Below are positions 21,759 through 33,900 of a stretch of 64,000 nucleotides of DNA, in pieces (position 1 is the stretch's first letter; each line of letters begins with the position of its first letter). Source of the stretch: Selaginella moellendorffii (taxonomy: Eukaryota; Streptophyta; Lycopodiopsida; Selaginellales; Selaginellaceae); NCBI RefSeq assembly GCF_000143415.4, contig NW_003314270.1, positions 2,324,290 through 2,388,289 of the forward strand. The letters are read 5' to 3'. The position numbers and the translations under genes are program-made. The notes beneath the pieces were generated by a model that was not told where the DNA came from, searched no databases, and was given only the letters and a program-made list of their open reading frames with translations.

Positions 21759-23302
21759 ATGGCGCTAGCGTCGGCGTGCTGCTCCGGATCGGCATTTCCC
21801 ACAGCGATCTGGGAGAGAGGGCGAAAGCTGCTGGTATGAGCGATTTGCCAGGCGGCTTAGACTTGCTCCCACAAATTCCTGGCAGATGGATCGACAGCGC
21901 TGGTCGATCGTCCACATTCCTGGCCACGAGGAGGTCGATTCATCGGCAACAGGTATGGGACAGAGTGTGATTGTTTGGTATCTGAACATATCGGCGCAGT
22001 GGATGCTTTTGCTGCGCACATTCAAGGAAAGCTTGCGAGTGTTCTTATAAAGTGAGTGTTTTCTTTGTTCTTTTCTCATCGTGAAAGGTAGAATCTTACG
22101 TTGTGTTTTTTAGGGAGCTTAGTGTCGTATTTCCTCTCACTGACTTGAGCCATATAAAACGAATTCGATCGAAGCGCGATACAGAAGGTGCGTGACTCCG
22201 TTTTCTTAGAAGGTAGTATAAGATGATTCAAAAGCAGGTCCCCTTTCGATCATTCTGTGCACACGAACCGATGATTCAAGCGCGATTCCATCGCAAGTAG
22301 CCGAGCTGGTTGAGAAGCACAGCTTGGAAACTTTCATTGCCAAGGTCGGTAGTTTAGGACGTTCTATCAGTTCTTCAATCTAGTGACTTTACTTCTCCTT
22401 GTAGATTCCTAAGCATCCGGCTGCAGACAGGGAAGAATGGGCTACCCAATACAATCTCTGGCCGACAACGTTCCACCCCAGCAGGTAAGTGTGAGCGAAA
22501 CCACTAGCTGTGATCTCAGCTTTGTTTTTTCTTCAAAGTGCAAGGCCTTCGAAAATCCAGTTTAACGAAGACGAAGAGAGAACGATAGCTGCATTCATGG
22601 TGAGAGCGATGCATCAAGCTTCACTGGCAATCGACCATGGCCGGGTAAGCTATCTTGGTTGATGTAAACCTCCCAAGAACTTATATGTGTTTTGATTTAT
22701 TTATTTTGGCTCAGCTTTCAAATGGTGCTGTGATAGTTGATCCATCCATCGGCCAGGTAATTGCTAGTGGCTATGATGAATCCACTCCACCATCTTGCAC
22801 GGATTGTTCATCTTGCAGTGGAGGCTGGCATCCTCTCCGGCACGCAGCTATGGTCGCCATTGAGCAAGCGTCCGAGAGGGATCGACGTTTGTTTCCCGAC
22901 GATAAAGAATGCGACGAAGCTACGCTATCCGTCAAGAGACAACGCTGCGAAGCCAGCGCTGCCGAGAGCATCCACATCGAGTCGAGGTCCTCCTCTATCA
23001 CGGTCGAGGCTTCTCGGCCTTACCTCTGCACGGGATTCGACATATACTTGACGAGGGAGCCCTGTGCAATGTAAGGGTTGTTTTCGTGAAGTGAGCTTTG
23101 TTTGCTGCTTGCTAAGCTTGTTTTCTTCTTCAGGTGTGCAATGGCTATGGTGCATCAGAGATTTCGAAGGGTCATCTTTAGAACCTCAAATCCAGACAAT
23201 GGAGCTCTCGGTGGGAAGTTTTTCCTACACAGACAACCGAGCTTAAACCATCACTACACTGTCATCCAAGCGACTCTAGCGGAAGACAACTACACACATT
23301 AA
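21759..23302 (+). CDS. TAD3: tRNA adenosine-34 deaminase non-catalytic subunit TAD3/ADAT3
   Basis: TAD3 pairs with TAD2 to convert adenosine 34 to inosine in tRNA anticodons. Exon 1 runs 21759-21833; further short exons encode IVHIPGHEEV, a middle region with IAKIPKHPAADREEWATQY and NLWPTTFHPS, then the deaminase domain. That domain has LSNGAVIVDPSIGQVIASGYDES (split over several stretches), HPLRHAAMVAIEQASERDRRLFP, YLCTGFDIYLTREPCAM joined to CAMAMVHQRF, and NGALGGKFFLH. The zinc-binding PCAMCAM is intact. The position that is HAE in catalytic deaminases reads HAA, as expected for the structural subunit. The stop is at 23300-23302. Its 3' end is only about 70 bp from the convergent CTC1-like gene. 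Confidence 0.9.
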
Positions 23303-23371
23303 CACAAGAGCTACAAAACTTTGTTTTTGTTCAGTGCAAGCTCGATCTCTTTGCTAAGATTGTGAGCTTCT

Positions 23372-26305
23372 CTAACGTATGATATCTCTTCTACTGATCT
23401 CACAAGCACGCGAGCTTTGTTGTCAAGTTCTCTAGGACAAATCTCGCAAACCAGAGACTGCAAGTAGCAAGAAAAAACTCCTCGTCAATACAAGCCGCCT
23501 TTGAAATGTATACCAATTACTTACCATAGGAGGACGATGACAGGCTCTAGTTGCAAACATGTCGATGATCGCATGGTCGCTTTCGCTTAGAGGTGTACTT
23601 CCATCGCCTAGAACTCGATAACTTTGCGAGAAGTCTTTCCTCTGGTCTCTTTCGTAGACAATGCGCTCATAGTTGCGAAGAATGGCACACAAGGCGTTCG
23701 TGTGCCTTGTAACGCATTGGTCCCGATCAAATTTCAGTCCCAAGAGGTGATCAGCAAGCACTCCGTGAGCCGAGCACTCGGTTACGCCAGAGCCATCATC
23801 TGGATATAAAGTTTGGAGGCACAGGTTGGTACAAGTGGAGCAATCGCTTACCAATGACGAAACAACCAAAAGAGACATTGATGTTGGACACGAGACTTTT
23901 GGCAGGAGTGTAGCCTAGCCATTTATTCCAGACGAGCACGAGTTTTGATACGGCAACAACCTGTACAAGCTCGCATTTCAGTGTATGGACAATGTTGTAT
24001 GTAAACAAAACATACCCTCGCGCGAAAGCTTATTGTAGACGATGATGACGGCGGTAGGTTAGGCAAGCTAGAAATCCAGTGTGGACTGGACTTCGGTATT
24101 TCGCATCCCAAAGCTGAACAGCGGTAAGCATCTTTGGAGCTGAACACAAAATAAAAATGGCAGCTCCCAGGCGTTCCTTCCATCACTAAATCAAATTTGG
24201 ACACCTGAAAGAAAGACTACTCACGAACAAAGAAGAATAAAAGCGCAAAACCTTGTAAACTTGATATAGCATCGATGAGCAATGGAGGTCCGGAATTACG
24301 ACGTGTATCTCGTGCGTCGCATCAAAAAACTGAAGGGCCCCCGAGGTTTTAGAGACCTGTCAGCGCCTTGTTATTTTCCAAAACTTATGAAGCATGTATA
24401 CCTCGAGGCGGCCCAAAACAACAAAATTCAAGTCGTCACTGGAAATAATGCAACGATTGAAACGGTTGCTCTGCTGTTTTTGCTGCCAGATAAATGAACT
24501 AGAGTCCTCCCAGAGTTGCTGAAGATATTCTTTGAGTTCCAAAAAGGGTGGAATTCTCTGCCGATACAGGATGCCTGGAGTTTGAAGCTTCAAAATGGAA
24601 AGAGAGAAACCTGCAAAGACGACTTAATATTTCCCCTTTGTCCAAGGAAGCAAGATTGCTCGTGAGACATAAACTCCTTCAAACCATCCTGAACGCGGAA
24701 GCTAAAATTCATGGACCTTTGCATTAGTACATACCCGAGAAACACGCGTCGACGTCGTTTGAATGCAATCGAAAACATCCGGTCCACTGCCCAGCTTCTT
24801 TCTCAAATCTAAGACTGCTCGAAGTAACCTGCTCAAGAAAGTCTTCGCATTTTTTTTTTCGTGAGAATGGAAACGGAAAGCTTACCCAAATGTCTCTGTA
24901 AAAGATAAGTGCTGAAATTTACTTAGGCATGCGGTTCTCACAGGCACTGAAATGCTGAACATAGAGAAGGTAACACAAAGTTAAAAAGGACCGTAAGAAC
25001 TTACACAGTATCTAACGAAGAAAAGCAAACAATTTTTACAGTAGAACGAAAGCAAGCACCCAGCAATAGGTACTTTCTCCAGCCCCAGCCTACAGCAGCG
25101 ATATGTACATTAAGAGCGAGTATCTGTAAGCCATTGATAGTCAGGAAAAAACCGTAAAGAAGAAACGGAAATGTTTTTACCGTTGCTCCAACGCGAAGAC
25201 CATGCAGAAAAGTATGCTCCTGGTGAGTCAGTAGCAAGCAAACGTTCTCATCCAGCTCCACCATCCTTCCTTCGAATTGTACCCCAGTAACTACACCAAC
25301 GTAGGAGCCAAAAGTTTTCTTGTCCCGAACCAGATCAGTCCGCAAGCTTCTCGGACGCTCAAGTTCATCCGGTGTTCGGCTGACGAAAGTAGTCCTTGTG
25401 GCCGCCAAAATCAGGTGCAAGTCTTTCGGCCCAACGCTGATCATTTTCTTTCTTAGACCGGTGATGCAAATCCAGCTACCGACGCAATCCAGTAGAACAG
25501 GACGCCAGGCAGACAAAGCCCCCGAGAAGAAAACCCGAACCAGCTGACCATCTTCTTCCGCATCTTTCTTCGAGCGTAGACGCTGATGACTACAGTTCCT
25601 TAGCTCCACAAGAAAGCCTTTAAGGACCTGTCCATCGCCCTTTTCACCCCCAGCGAACAAGCTCTTCGCCATGGAAAACGTTGAGCGTGTGCAGGGAAGA
25701 GCGAAGGATGGGCTAAAACAATGCAAGCATCCCCGCATCGTGAGCCGAGCCTTTCCACCACTTCGTTTCAGAGGTGGCGTCTCCAGCATCTCATTCTTCA
25801 CGTCGGCCGACGCTGGACTGAGACACAACCGTGGAAAAACCTGAAGTATCGATCCATCTTGCACGACATGAAGCTCATGGACCTCCAGACAAACGGAGAG
25901 AAAATCCTCCCTTGCTTTCTCAGGCTTGAGCTTTCGAATAGAGGGAATGTAGTTGAAAGACGTGATCACCACTTTGGAACCCAGAGGACACTGATCCACG
26001 TTCCTTAGCAAGCAACACCCCACACCTGTATCATCTGCAAGGGCGAAGCTATCCCCAGAATGCCCAGACGAGGAGTGGCAGCAAAATCCCTCGTTCCAGA
26101 GCTGGATCTTGCCTACGATTACCCACGGAACCCTTGAAGCCAGCAGCAGACCCCCTCTAGGTTCCTCTACTTGTACCTTCTGGCGCTTGGAAACACCGAA
26201 TGCGGGCGCATCACTACCTGGATCTGCGGCAACTGTGAAGGGACCCGTGAAGCGCTCCAGGTCACGCAACCGAAGACGAGGGCGGCCTCGCCACTCTTCC
26301 TCCAT
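23372..26305 (-). CDS. CTC1-like CST complex subunit (telomere maintenance)
   Basis: CTC1 with STN1 and TEN1 forms the CST complex that protects telomere ends and helps DNA polymerase alpha fill in. The large first exon (ATG 26305) encodes RPRLRLRDLERFTGPF, then VPWVIVGKIQLWNEGFC, SFALADDTGVGCCLLR, and LGSKVVITSFNYIPS: an OB-fold-like layout as in plant CTC1 N-termini. Further on are AVGWGWRKYLLLGACFRSTV and many small exons down to the last two, which join as RPPM|SLVCEICPRELDNKARV and end at 23372. The final CEIC stretch could be part of a metal site. Assignment rests on overall resemblance to plant CTC1, which is weakly conserved. Most internal introns were not traced. A search against plant CTC1 profiles would settle it. 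Confidence 0.65.
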
Positions 26306-28644
26306 AGCTAGGGCTCATAAACCCTAAATTTCAAAATTCATGTTGCCGCCTGTTTGGAGGCTAAGCAAAATTCGCGTAATGCTTTTCTAAAGCCTCAGAG
26401 AATTGCTCGTAGCAACAGGTAGAAACCTCGGTGACAAGAAAAGTGCTTCTCCCATTGCTTCTGCTGCCCGGACTGAATGTTGCAATGCAACATTACTTGG
26501 ATTACTAATTCTCCTCAAACAGTGAGAAAACGTATGATAATAGACAAGATCTTGCTGGATATGCCACTCTTCAATGCTGCGGCTGTCTCCAATAACAGCT
26601 CTTCTTGGGATGAATTGCACTTGCTTGTCTCGATGCAAAGATTTTCTATTCTAATCCTATGAAAACCACAATTTTTAACCAACTATATTAATTTGATATC
26701 CATTATAATTATTATATTAATTTAGCTCTGTGTAAATTGTGTGTGTGTGTGTGTGTCTATATATATTCCTTATGTGTCCTTATTTTTAAATTTCCAATTT
26801 ACTCATTATATTATATAAATTAATATAAATATATAAAACTTTAATTCATATTTATATTTTAAATATAACTATTTTTGCAAACTATAAATGCAAAGAATCA
26901 ATAAATAACTGAATAATTAAAAATTAAAACATTTAATGGTTATTGGAGATTATAAGGTTTATATGTTTTTATTATAATTAACAACAACATAAAAAATATT
27001 AAGGTTAAAGTTTTTACTAAATATATATATAATATTAAAAATTACCAAATTTTCCTAAAATGATTTTTTTTTTGTGGTAATACTATAACAAACATTTAGA
27101 AAAAATAATTATTTCTCTAGAAATTAAAAATTATAGGACATTTGTTATATGAGTATTTTTTTTTGAGTAATGCTTAATGCATAATGTGTAATGTGCATAA
27201 TTAGATAATGCATAAGAGAAATGACATTAAGTAAGTTAATTTAAGCCACAAAAAAACATAAAATTAAAATTAAAAAAATACCAAATCTTATAGTATCTTT
27301 TAATTTTTTTTTTTTAAATTTTTTAAATTTTTTTTATTACTATAATGTCATAATTTTTCTAAATTTAGAGTTAGTGACATGCATCATTTATATAAAATTT
27401 AAATAATAAATGAGCTTAACATTATGTTCCCATAGGGTATTTGCTATGTGAAACCCTAAGACTATCTTATGGGAGTAATCCATTTGTGCCTATGAAACTT
27501 CAGGGTTATCTTATAAAGAGTTATCAATTTATATACACAAGATATTATTATCAATTTAGAATGAAGTTGAAAAATTTATTTAAGTAAAAAAATATTCAAC
27601 AGTTTTAGTAATAATTGATATTATACATTTTCAACTTGTTGTAATTTAAATGGAAATTTGGACTTAAATATTGTCTATTAATATCTAGTTATATGGAGAA
27701 TATTTACTATTTTTTTAATGTTTAACTCATTAAAAACTAAAATAATTTATAATTTAAATATTATGGGACATTTAGGAATTAAATTTGATAGCTAAATTTA
27801 TGAATTAAAATTTTGGGCAAACATAAGGACAAAGCTTTTAATATAAAATTGTTGTTGGAAACTAAAATTTAATGAATTATATCATTATGTGTATTAAATT
27901 TTTATGAAATTATTTTATTCATAATTAATAGCTTAGTAATGTGGTTCACCACCCCTCTTTTATAAAGGATAGTATTGTTTACAAATATGTCAGTACCAAT
28001 ATTTTAGTAATGGCTATTATTGCTTTTAGGTATTTTTTAAAGTAATTTATATTTTTTGTAAAACGAAAATTTATATATATGTTACATGGAAATTTATAAT
28101 TGTTTTTAAACCTTTATGAACATAAGCTCAATTTATATAAGGTATGTATTTTTTGTTTTTTCTTGTTTTTGCTTGGAAATTAAATTTGGGGTTGTGGTTT
28201 TTATTACTTTTAGAATATACATATCATGCAATACTAATACTAATTATTTATTTTGAATGGTATTCTTTATTTTTGTTACAGGAAATATAAATCTATAGAT
28301 TTAAATAATTGGGATGATAAAGCACTGTTTTTATTTTTTGACAGCAAATGTTAAGATGGTGGAAAGTAAGAATTTATGGATGCAACACAATGTTACACAT
28401 AAGTGGGCCATTGCAATCTCACTCTAGAGCATTTTGACAAACGAAACAATGTCATATTTAACCAAGAGAAACAAGACCATCCTCTCCGAACCCTCAAACT
28501 TGGCTTTATAATCCATTTGTGTGTGGAAAGGCTTTTTCTTATAAAACGAGTTTTTAACTGAAAATTGAAGGTGAAAATATGCTAGAACATACTTAGAAAG
28601 CTTCTAAAGTGATTATAAGGTGTCCAAACCATAAAATAGCTTGA
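26306..28644. other. AT-rich gene-free block between the two islands
   Basis: From about 26660 the sequence becomes strongly AT-rich with long A and T runs and no supportable coding frame. It carries a (GT)n then (AT)n microsatellite at about 26737-26765. The first 80 bp are upstream sequence for the CTC1-like gene. No transposon domain is visible. Confidence 0.7.
26737..26765. repeat. GT/AT microsatellite
   Basis: A run of about nine GT units followed by TCTATATATAT marks the start of the AT-rich block. Confidence 0.8.
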
Positions 28645-30214
28645 TCATCCATTGTTATTCAAAGTGAAGGTAACGTGGTCCATGCTTAGAGCTACGCTTG
28701 CTTTTCCAAATCTCGACTTAGCTGCTTCAAGTTCCTGGCTTCCAGTTCTCTGCCAAAATTTTGTCAACATACAGTTGCATTGCAACAAAAATAGACTCAC
28801 TGAACAGCCGCTCATCACAAGGGACTTGGCATTGATAGCCTTGGCTTGATCCCCAGCGATTTCTGGATTGACATGAGAAGTTTTCTTATTTCATGGATTA
28901 GAGGGTGGGACACTTACGAGCTCCATGGATGGTATTGTCAATTTCATGAACGAGAACATCCACGTCTTTGGCTTTCAAGCACCATGGTACTCTCTCGCTC
29001 TTCCGGCTCACCAAAGCTACGTAGAATTCTCAACTTTAGTGGAAGACGCTTAGCGTAGAGCTTACCAATGGAGTTTCCCGAACTGCAATCCTTTCAAGTG
29101 ACATCATTAGTTTGCTACCCACTGTGTTTGGGAACATAATAGAAAACTTACGTTCCCGTTTCCTTGTAGATGAAACCGCAGCTTTGTTTCTTTTGGCACA
29201 AAGACCAGGATATCACGTTGAGGTGGTCATCTTCGACGCTGCACAGAGTTAGACAAGGCTTTCATTACGACGCAAATAACGAAAGGACTTACAGTGGATA
29301 TGAATCGTTTCCAGAGCACAGCAGATCGTCTCCATAAAGCTCATCTTCGTGCATCAAGTCTTGAGATTGCTGATTTCCAACTCTCAAGTCCTGAAAAGAA
29401 AAAAAACCATATACAAATCAGCATACTGCAACACAAGGTCCTTACATTGTTTAAAAGGAGTTCATGCACGGTATACTTTGTGGGAACTCTAGCAAAGCAG
29501 GCTCGTAGCGTAGCTCTAATGTACTGCCGCAGACCTTGAGGACCATAGATCACCACGGGTGGGGGTAAAACTCCAGGCGACAATAGACCTGGAAGGATGA
29601 TAAATCGCAACGGTGAGAAGAATAAAAACGAGAGAAAGAAAGAGCTTCTTACCAGGGAGTCCAACAATCTGATGGTTCCATTTGGGAGGAAATTTTCGTT
29701 GTCAAGGTTCGAGCTAGAACGAAAAAATGAAAAGAACTTCTTTGGATACATTGTTGATGTCCATGCTCGTTACAAAAATCGTGCACTGCTTCTCGAGATA
29801 AGAGGCACGCTGAAGTTCTCGATAAACATTGTCTCCGCAGTTAAAAATGAAGCATCGTCCTTCTAAAACAAAGTTCTCGAAAGCCAAGAAAACAAAAAGA
29901 GAGAAAAACTCACCATTTTTTACAAGAAGGCACGGTTCGGTTCTTCCAGGGAAGAGAGAAGTGCCGAGAAATGCGAACTTCGTGCCCTTGTGTTTGCTGT
30001 GATCGGACGAAATGTGGAGGAATTTCCCACCTGGGAGCTCGAAAGATTGATCCGTGACAATCTCGACCTTGCGCCTCTCGGCTTGACGGATTTTCACGAG
30101 ATCGTCACTCACTGCAATGCGTATGAGCCTCCGCGTCGATCGAGAGATCACCTTACCGGATGAAATGCGCTGCGCAATGCCGCTTTTCCTGAGCTTGGAT
30201 GCCGCCACTCTCAT
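28645..30214 (-). CDS. tRNase Z (ELAC)-like metallo-beta-lactamase-fold protein lacking zinc ligands
   Basis: The fold is recognisable as tRNase Z: KFAFLGTSLFPGRTEPCLLV near the N-terminus; CFIFNCGDNVYRELQ; a spliced GLPGLLSPGVLPPPVVIYGP then QGLRQYIRATLRACFARVP and YTVHELL; later VEDDHLNVISWSL, KDVDVLVHEID, AINAKSLVMS and a C-terminal VALSMDHVTFTL. Where active enzymes have the HxHxDH zinc motif before GLPGLL, this protein reads TSMDINNIVGLPGLL. The later histidine positions (S-L-C-Q and LVMSG) are also changed. Family knowledge says such a protein should not cleave tRNA, much as the N-terminal half of long-form tRNase Z lacks the motif. It may be a pseudoenzyme or a protein in decay. The ATG at 30214 and stop at 28645 are firm; several introns are inferred. 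It is divergent from the PPR gene, 206 bp apart. Confidence 0.72.
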
Positions 30215-30420
30215 GAATAAAACGAATGGGGAAATGCTAGGGCTCTTGGGTAAAACATGCTAGGGTTCTTGGGTAGGGTTTTAGTGTTTGTGGCGTTCTT
30301 GACACGATGATGATCGCCTTTGTGGTGACTGCTGGATGAGCATCACACACAGTTTGTATCCACTGAGTGTCAGATCGAAACCGGCAGCTCTAGCTGTCGC
30401 ATTTACCCACACAGAGATGA

Positions 30421-32232
30421 ATGCCACGACCCTTCCTGCGCGAGATCGATGCGTTCGAGCGCCTGATCAAGTGCTGCAAGAGCCTGAGCGACGCGCGAGC
30501 GATTCACGAGCGGCTCCTGCGCAGCCGTGTGGGCGGCGACACGCTGCTCCGAAACCTGGTGGTGGAGATGTATGGGCGGTGCAAGAGCATCGACGAGGCG
30601 CGCAAGGCCTTCGAATCCATCCCGCAGCCCAATGTTTTCTCCTGGAACATGATGATCGCGGCCTACGCTCACAACAATCTCACGAGCCAAACCAAGAAAA
30701 TGTTCGACACGTCGCCTGAGAGGAACGCCGTGTCGTGGAACTCGATCCTTGCGGCATTTGCCAGGAGCGGGCATTTTGCCCAATCGCAAGAAATTTTCTA
30801 CCAGATGCCCCAGCACACAGTGGTCTCTTTGACAGTGATGATCGTGATCTACGCGGACCACTCCCAGCTCCGCGAGGCATCCGATCTTTTCTGGAAAATC
30901 CCCGAGCGAGACCTTGCCTGCTGGAATGCAATGGTCGCAGCATTTGCCTCCAGAGGGCATCTGGATCAGGCCACAACGCTCTTTGACGAGATGCCCAAGC
31001 GCAATGTCATCACCTGGACGGCGATGATCCAGGGCTTCAGCCAGTCCCGTGGCATCGATCGCGCCAGAGGGTTCTTCGATCGGATGTCCTACCGGAATCT
31101 CTTCTCCTGGAACACGATGCTCGCAGCGCATTCCCAGCTAGGGCAATGCGCCGAGTCGCGCGAGCTCTTCGATTCCATGGCGGAGCGCAGCATAATCTCC
31201 TGGAACACGATCCTCCAGTGCCACATCGACGCGCGCGACCTCGACCAATCACAAGTCGTCTTCGATCGCCTTCCCCAGCGGGACCTCGTCTCCTGGAACG
31301 CGATGATCGCGGCGCATGGCGAAGCCGGGAACGTCCACTTGGCTCTTGCCCTCTTCGCCCACGTGGCCGAGGCCGCCGACGTGGTGACGTGGACGGCTGT
31401 CGTCCAGGGCCACGCGGCGAGCGGCGATTTGCGCCAGGCCCGGGCTCTCTTCGACCGCATGATCGAGCGCGACATGGCGTCGTGGAACGCGTTGATATCG
31501 TCGTATGCCCAGAACGGGCATCTGAGCGAGGCGAGCTCCTTGTTCCACAAAATGCCGCAAAACCATTTTCTGGCCGCATTTGCGCTTATGACCGCACACG
31601 CGCAATCCGGGAATCTTTCCCGCGCACGTGCCGTATTCGATTCCATCCCCGACCCAGATTCCGCGGCATGGACAGGAATAACTTCCGCATATGCCGAGTC
31701 CGGGGATCTTTCTGCCGCGAGAGCCCTTTTCGAGCGAATGCCTGAGAGGAATCTCGCGGCGTGGAACGCGATGATTGGAGCATACTCGAGAAACGGCCTA
31801 GGGCAAGAGGCCCTCGCGCTGTTCGACTCAATGCGGCTGCACGGCGAGAGGCCAGACGATATCACGTTCGTGGAGGTGATCAACGCGTGCAGCCATTTAG
31901 GGCTGGTGGATCGAGGCTGCGAGGCGGTGAGGCTGATGAACCACGACTATCACGGCCAGATGCCCACCAGGGACCATTTTTGCTGTACGGTCGACTTGCT
32001 AGCCAGGGCTGGCCGTGTGTACGACGCCGAGGAGCTGCTACACACAATGCCGTACTTGCCGGACAGTGTGGCGCTCAATACACTGTTGAGCGGGTGTAAG
32101 ATGCATGGTTACGTGGAGGCCGGGAGGAGGGTGGCCATGCACGCGTGTAGCGTCGGCACTACCACCGCTAACAATGGAGCGGCTCCTTTTGTCTTGCTCT
32201 TCAACATGGTTGCGGCAATTGAGGATTCGTAG
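30421..32232 (+). CDS. Pentatricopeptide repeat protein built of S-type repeats
   Basis: A 603-aa intronless gene. After an N-terminal stretch (DAFERLIKCCKSLSDARAIH), about 13 tandem 31-residue repeats run to residue about 480. Each has a core like SWNxMIAAYAxxG and ends in the form RxLFDxMPERN. This spacing identifies them as S-type PPR units rather than the mixed P-L-S triplets usual in RNA editing factors. A final longer unit with DITFVEVINACSHLGLVDRG and DHFCCTVDLLARAGRV resembles the L2/S2 end and start of an E1-like region, but there is no full E or DYW domain. PPR proteins bind organellar RNA; no convincing transit peptide is visible after this ATG. An upstream out-of-frame ATG overlaps it at 30417. 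Confidence 0.93.
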   Translation: MPRPFLREIDAFERLIKCCKSLSDARAIHERLLRSRVGGDTLLRNLVVEMYGRCKSIDEARKAFESIPQPNVFSWNMMIAAYAHNNLTSQTKKMFDTSPERNAVSWNSILAAFARSGHFAQSQEIFYQMPQHTVVSLTVMIVIYADHSQLREASDLFWKIPERDLACWNAMVAAFASRGHLDQATTLFDEMPKRNVITWTAMIQGFSQSRGIDRARGFFDRMSYRNLFSWNTMLAAHSQLGQCAESRELFDSMAERSIISWNTILQCHIDARDLDQSQVVFDRLPQRDLVSWNAMIAAHGEAGNVHLALALFAHVAEAADVVTWTAVVQGHAASGDLRQARALFDRMIERDMASWNALISSYAQNGHLSEASSLFHKMPQNHFLAAFALMTAHAQSGNLSRARAVFDSIPDPDSAAWTGITSAYAESGDLSAARALFERMPERNLAAWNAMIGAYSRNGLGQEALALFDSMRLHGERPDDITFVEVINACSHLGLVDRGCEAVRLMNHDYHGQMPTRDHFCCTVDLLARAGRVYDAEELLHTMPYLPDSVALNTLLSGCKMHGYVEAGRRVAMHACSVGTTTANNGAAPFVLLFNMVAAIEDS

Positions 32233-32290
32233 CAAAACGTTCTATCCCTTTTGATCTATCTAGGGAGCGAAACAACGTACCCGGGAAAGC

Positions 32291-33687
32291 TTAGAAGTTG
32301 CTAAAGTCGAAATGGCAGTGATCGAATGCGTCGTAGGGCTCGATGTAGCGGCCCTGGAGGAAGGACGATGCGATGATCTTGGTGAACGCCTCGGTGGGAT
32401 GGACGCCGTCCCAGTTGGCAGCCGCGGCGGGGTTGGGGCAGGACGGCGGCGTGAAAGGCAGGCCATTGACGACGCTGTTGGATCCACACTGCGACGAGAC
32501 GTTGAAGTTGTAGCGGCCCCCGGTGCCGCAGCAAGCGTGGATCACGTCCTCCATCCCTGAGTGTCCAGAAGTTTTGTAAAAAGTGACTTAAGCGAGGAAA
32601 CGTTTTTACCGTAGTTTTGTGGATCGCGTAGGATGTCTCCGGTGATCCGGTAGTAGTCTGCGTAGACGAAGAGCCCGTCTGGATGGACGTTTCGCAGCCG
32701 ATTCACTGCGTCCATGAGCACATCGTTGTGCGCTTCCAGGACCGCGTTGTATGGGGTAAAGCAGCCGGCGGAGTCGTAGTCCTCCGGATTTGTGTCGACG
32801 TGATTGAAGAAGGTTAGCAGCTCCGGCGTGCAACCGACTGGAGGTACGTTGACGATGAGAAAATTCCTGGCCGATTCCGCATAGAGATCCTGGAGGAAAT
32901 GCCGGTAAAAGTTTTTAAACAACGAACCCAAAGAACCCAAGAAAGGATAGATAGACAATGTACCTCGATTCTTTTACCGATTTCATCCACCACGACCGGC
33001 ACCGCATCGAAGAGCTGATCGATCGTCATGTTGTAGACGAAGAGGCGAGCGTTGTAATCGTTGCCCCCAATGAAGACCACGTAGAGCGCCTTGCTGAAGG
33101 AGTTGAGATCCGGCAAGAGGGCGGTGTTTACCGGATTGCTGCGCGCGTCCTGGACCTCGACCTTGAATTTCTTGAGCCAGTAGCCCTGGACGCCCAGCGT
33201 GTGAGGGACGAGGAATGTGATGTCGGTGGCCGTAGCTCCAGAGGTCGCGAAATTTACCCCGTGCTGGAAGCTGGATCCGACCGCTTGCACATACGGGGAC
33301 AAGAATGGCAATCCCAGCGCCTCCGCTGCGAAAGATCGACATGCATTCACGGATTTCAACCAAGAAGCGCAGAATTTCGTCTAAGAACCAAGCTTTACCT
33401 ATGAAATCAATCATCAGCCTCCCGTCGGAGAAGCGATCGCGCGGCCGGCCGAAGAACGTCCTCCCGTATGGGGAATGGCTGGCTCTGTTCTGCTCGAATG
33501 GGAAGATCCGCTGCGCATTGCCTGTATCCGTGAGAGAATCGCCGAAAGAGAAGAGCAGCGGGAAGCATTTCGATGACGAATTCCTGCCGTCTTGCGAATG
33601 CCTGCTGCTGGCGCTGGCGCCGATCGATGCCTGCGGGAAAAGAAATAATGCCGCTAGGATTCCGATGAGCGCCGAGCGCATCGCCAT
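32291..33687 (-). CDS. GDSL esterase/lipase
   Basis: Four exons (33687-33399, 33325-32964, 32889-32610, 32556-32291) join to 398 aa. A hydrophobic signal peptide (ALIGILAALFLFPQASIGA) is followed by block I FSFGDSLTDTGN with the catalytic serine. Block II glycine lies in the FATSGATATDI region, block III FIGGNDY holds the oxyanion asparagine, and block V WDGVHPTEA holds the Asp-His pair. Paired cysteines near CCGTGGRYNF are typical of secreted plant GDSL enzymes. Members are extracellular esterases acting on lipids, cutin or acetylated sugars; the substrate is not predictable. Its 3' end is under 60 bp from the convergent PPR gene. Confidence 0.95.
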
Positions 33688-33900
33688 CGATCGAGCGAGG
33701 CGCGTTCTTGATTCATCAAACGAGGAAAACCATAGCCGTAATATCTAACAGAATATGCACAAAACCTGTCAGAATATCTTCTAGGCATATTTCACGCCGA
33801 CGAAAGGGATATTCTGGCCGTGATTACATTAATCATAGACGCTAAACAAAACTTCCAAAATTCTTTGAATGAAAGCTCTCTCTTGCTTGTTCGAAAGCTT

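Noticed and set aside
26387-26638. Minus-strand frame upstream of the CTC1-like gene
   Set aside because: There is no recognisable domain, no ATG-led context that fits, and it is at the edge of the AT-rich block.
30403-31883. Several long frames opposite the PPR gene
   Set aside because: They are shadows of a GC-rich repetitive coding sequence and carry no domain.
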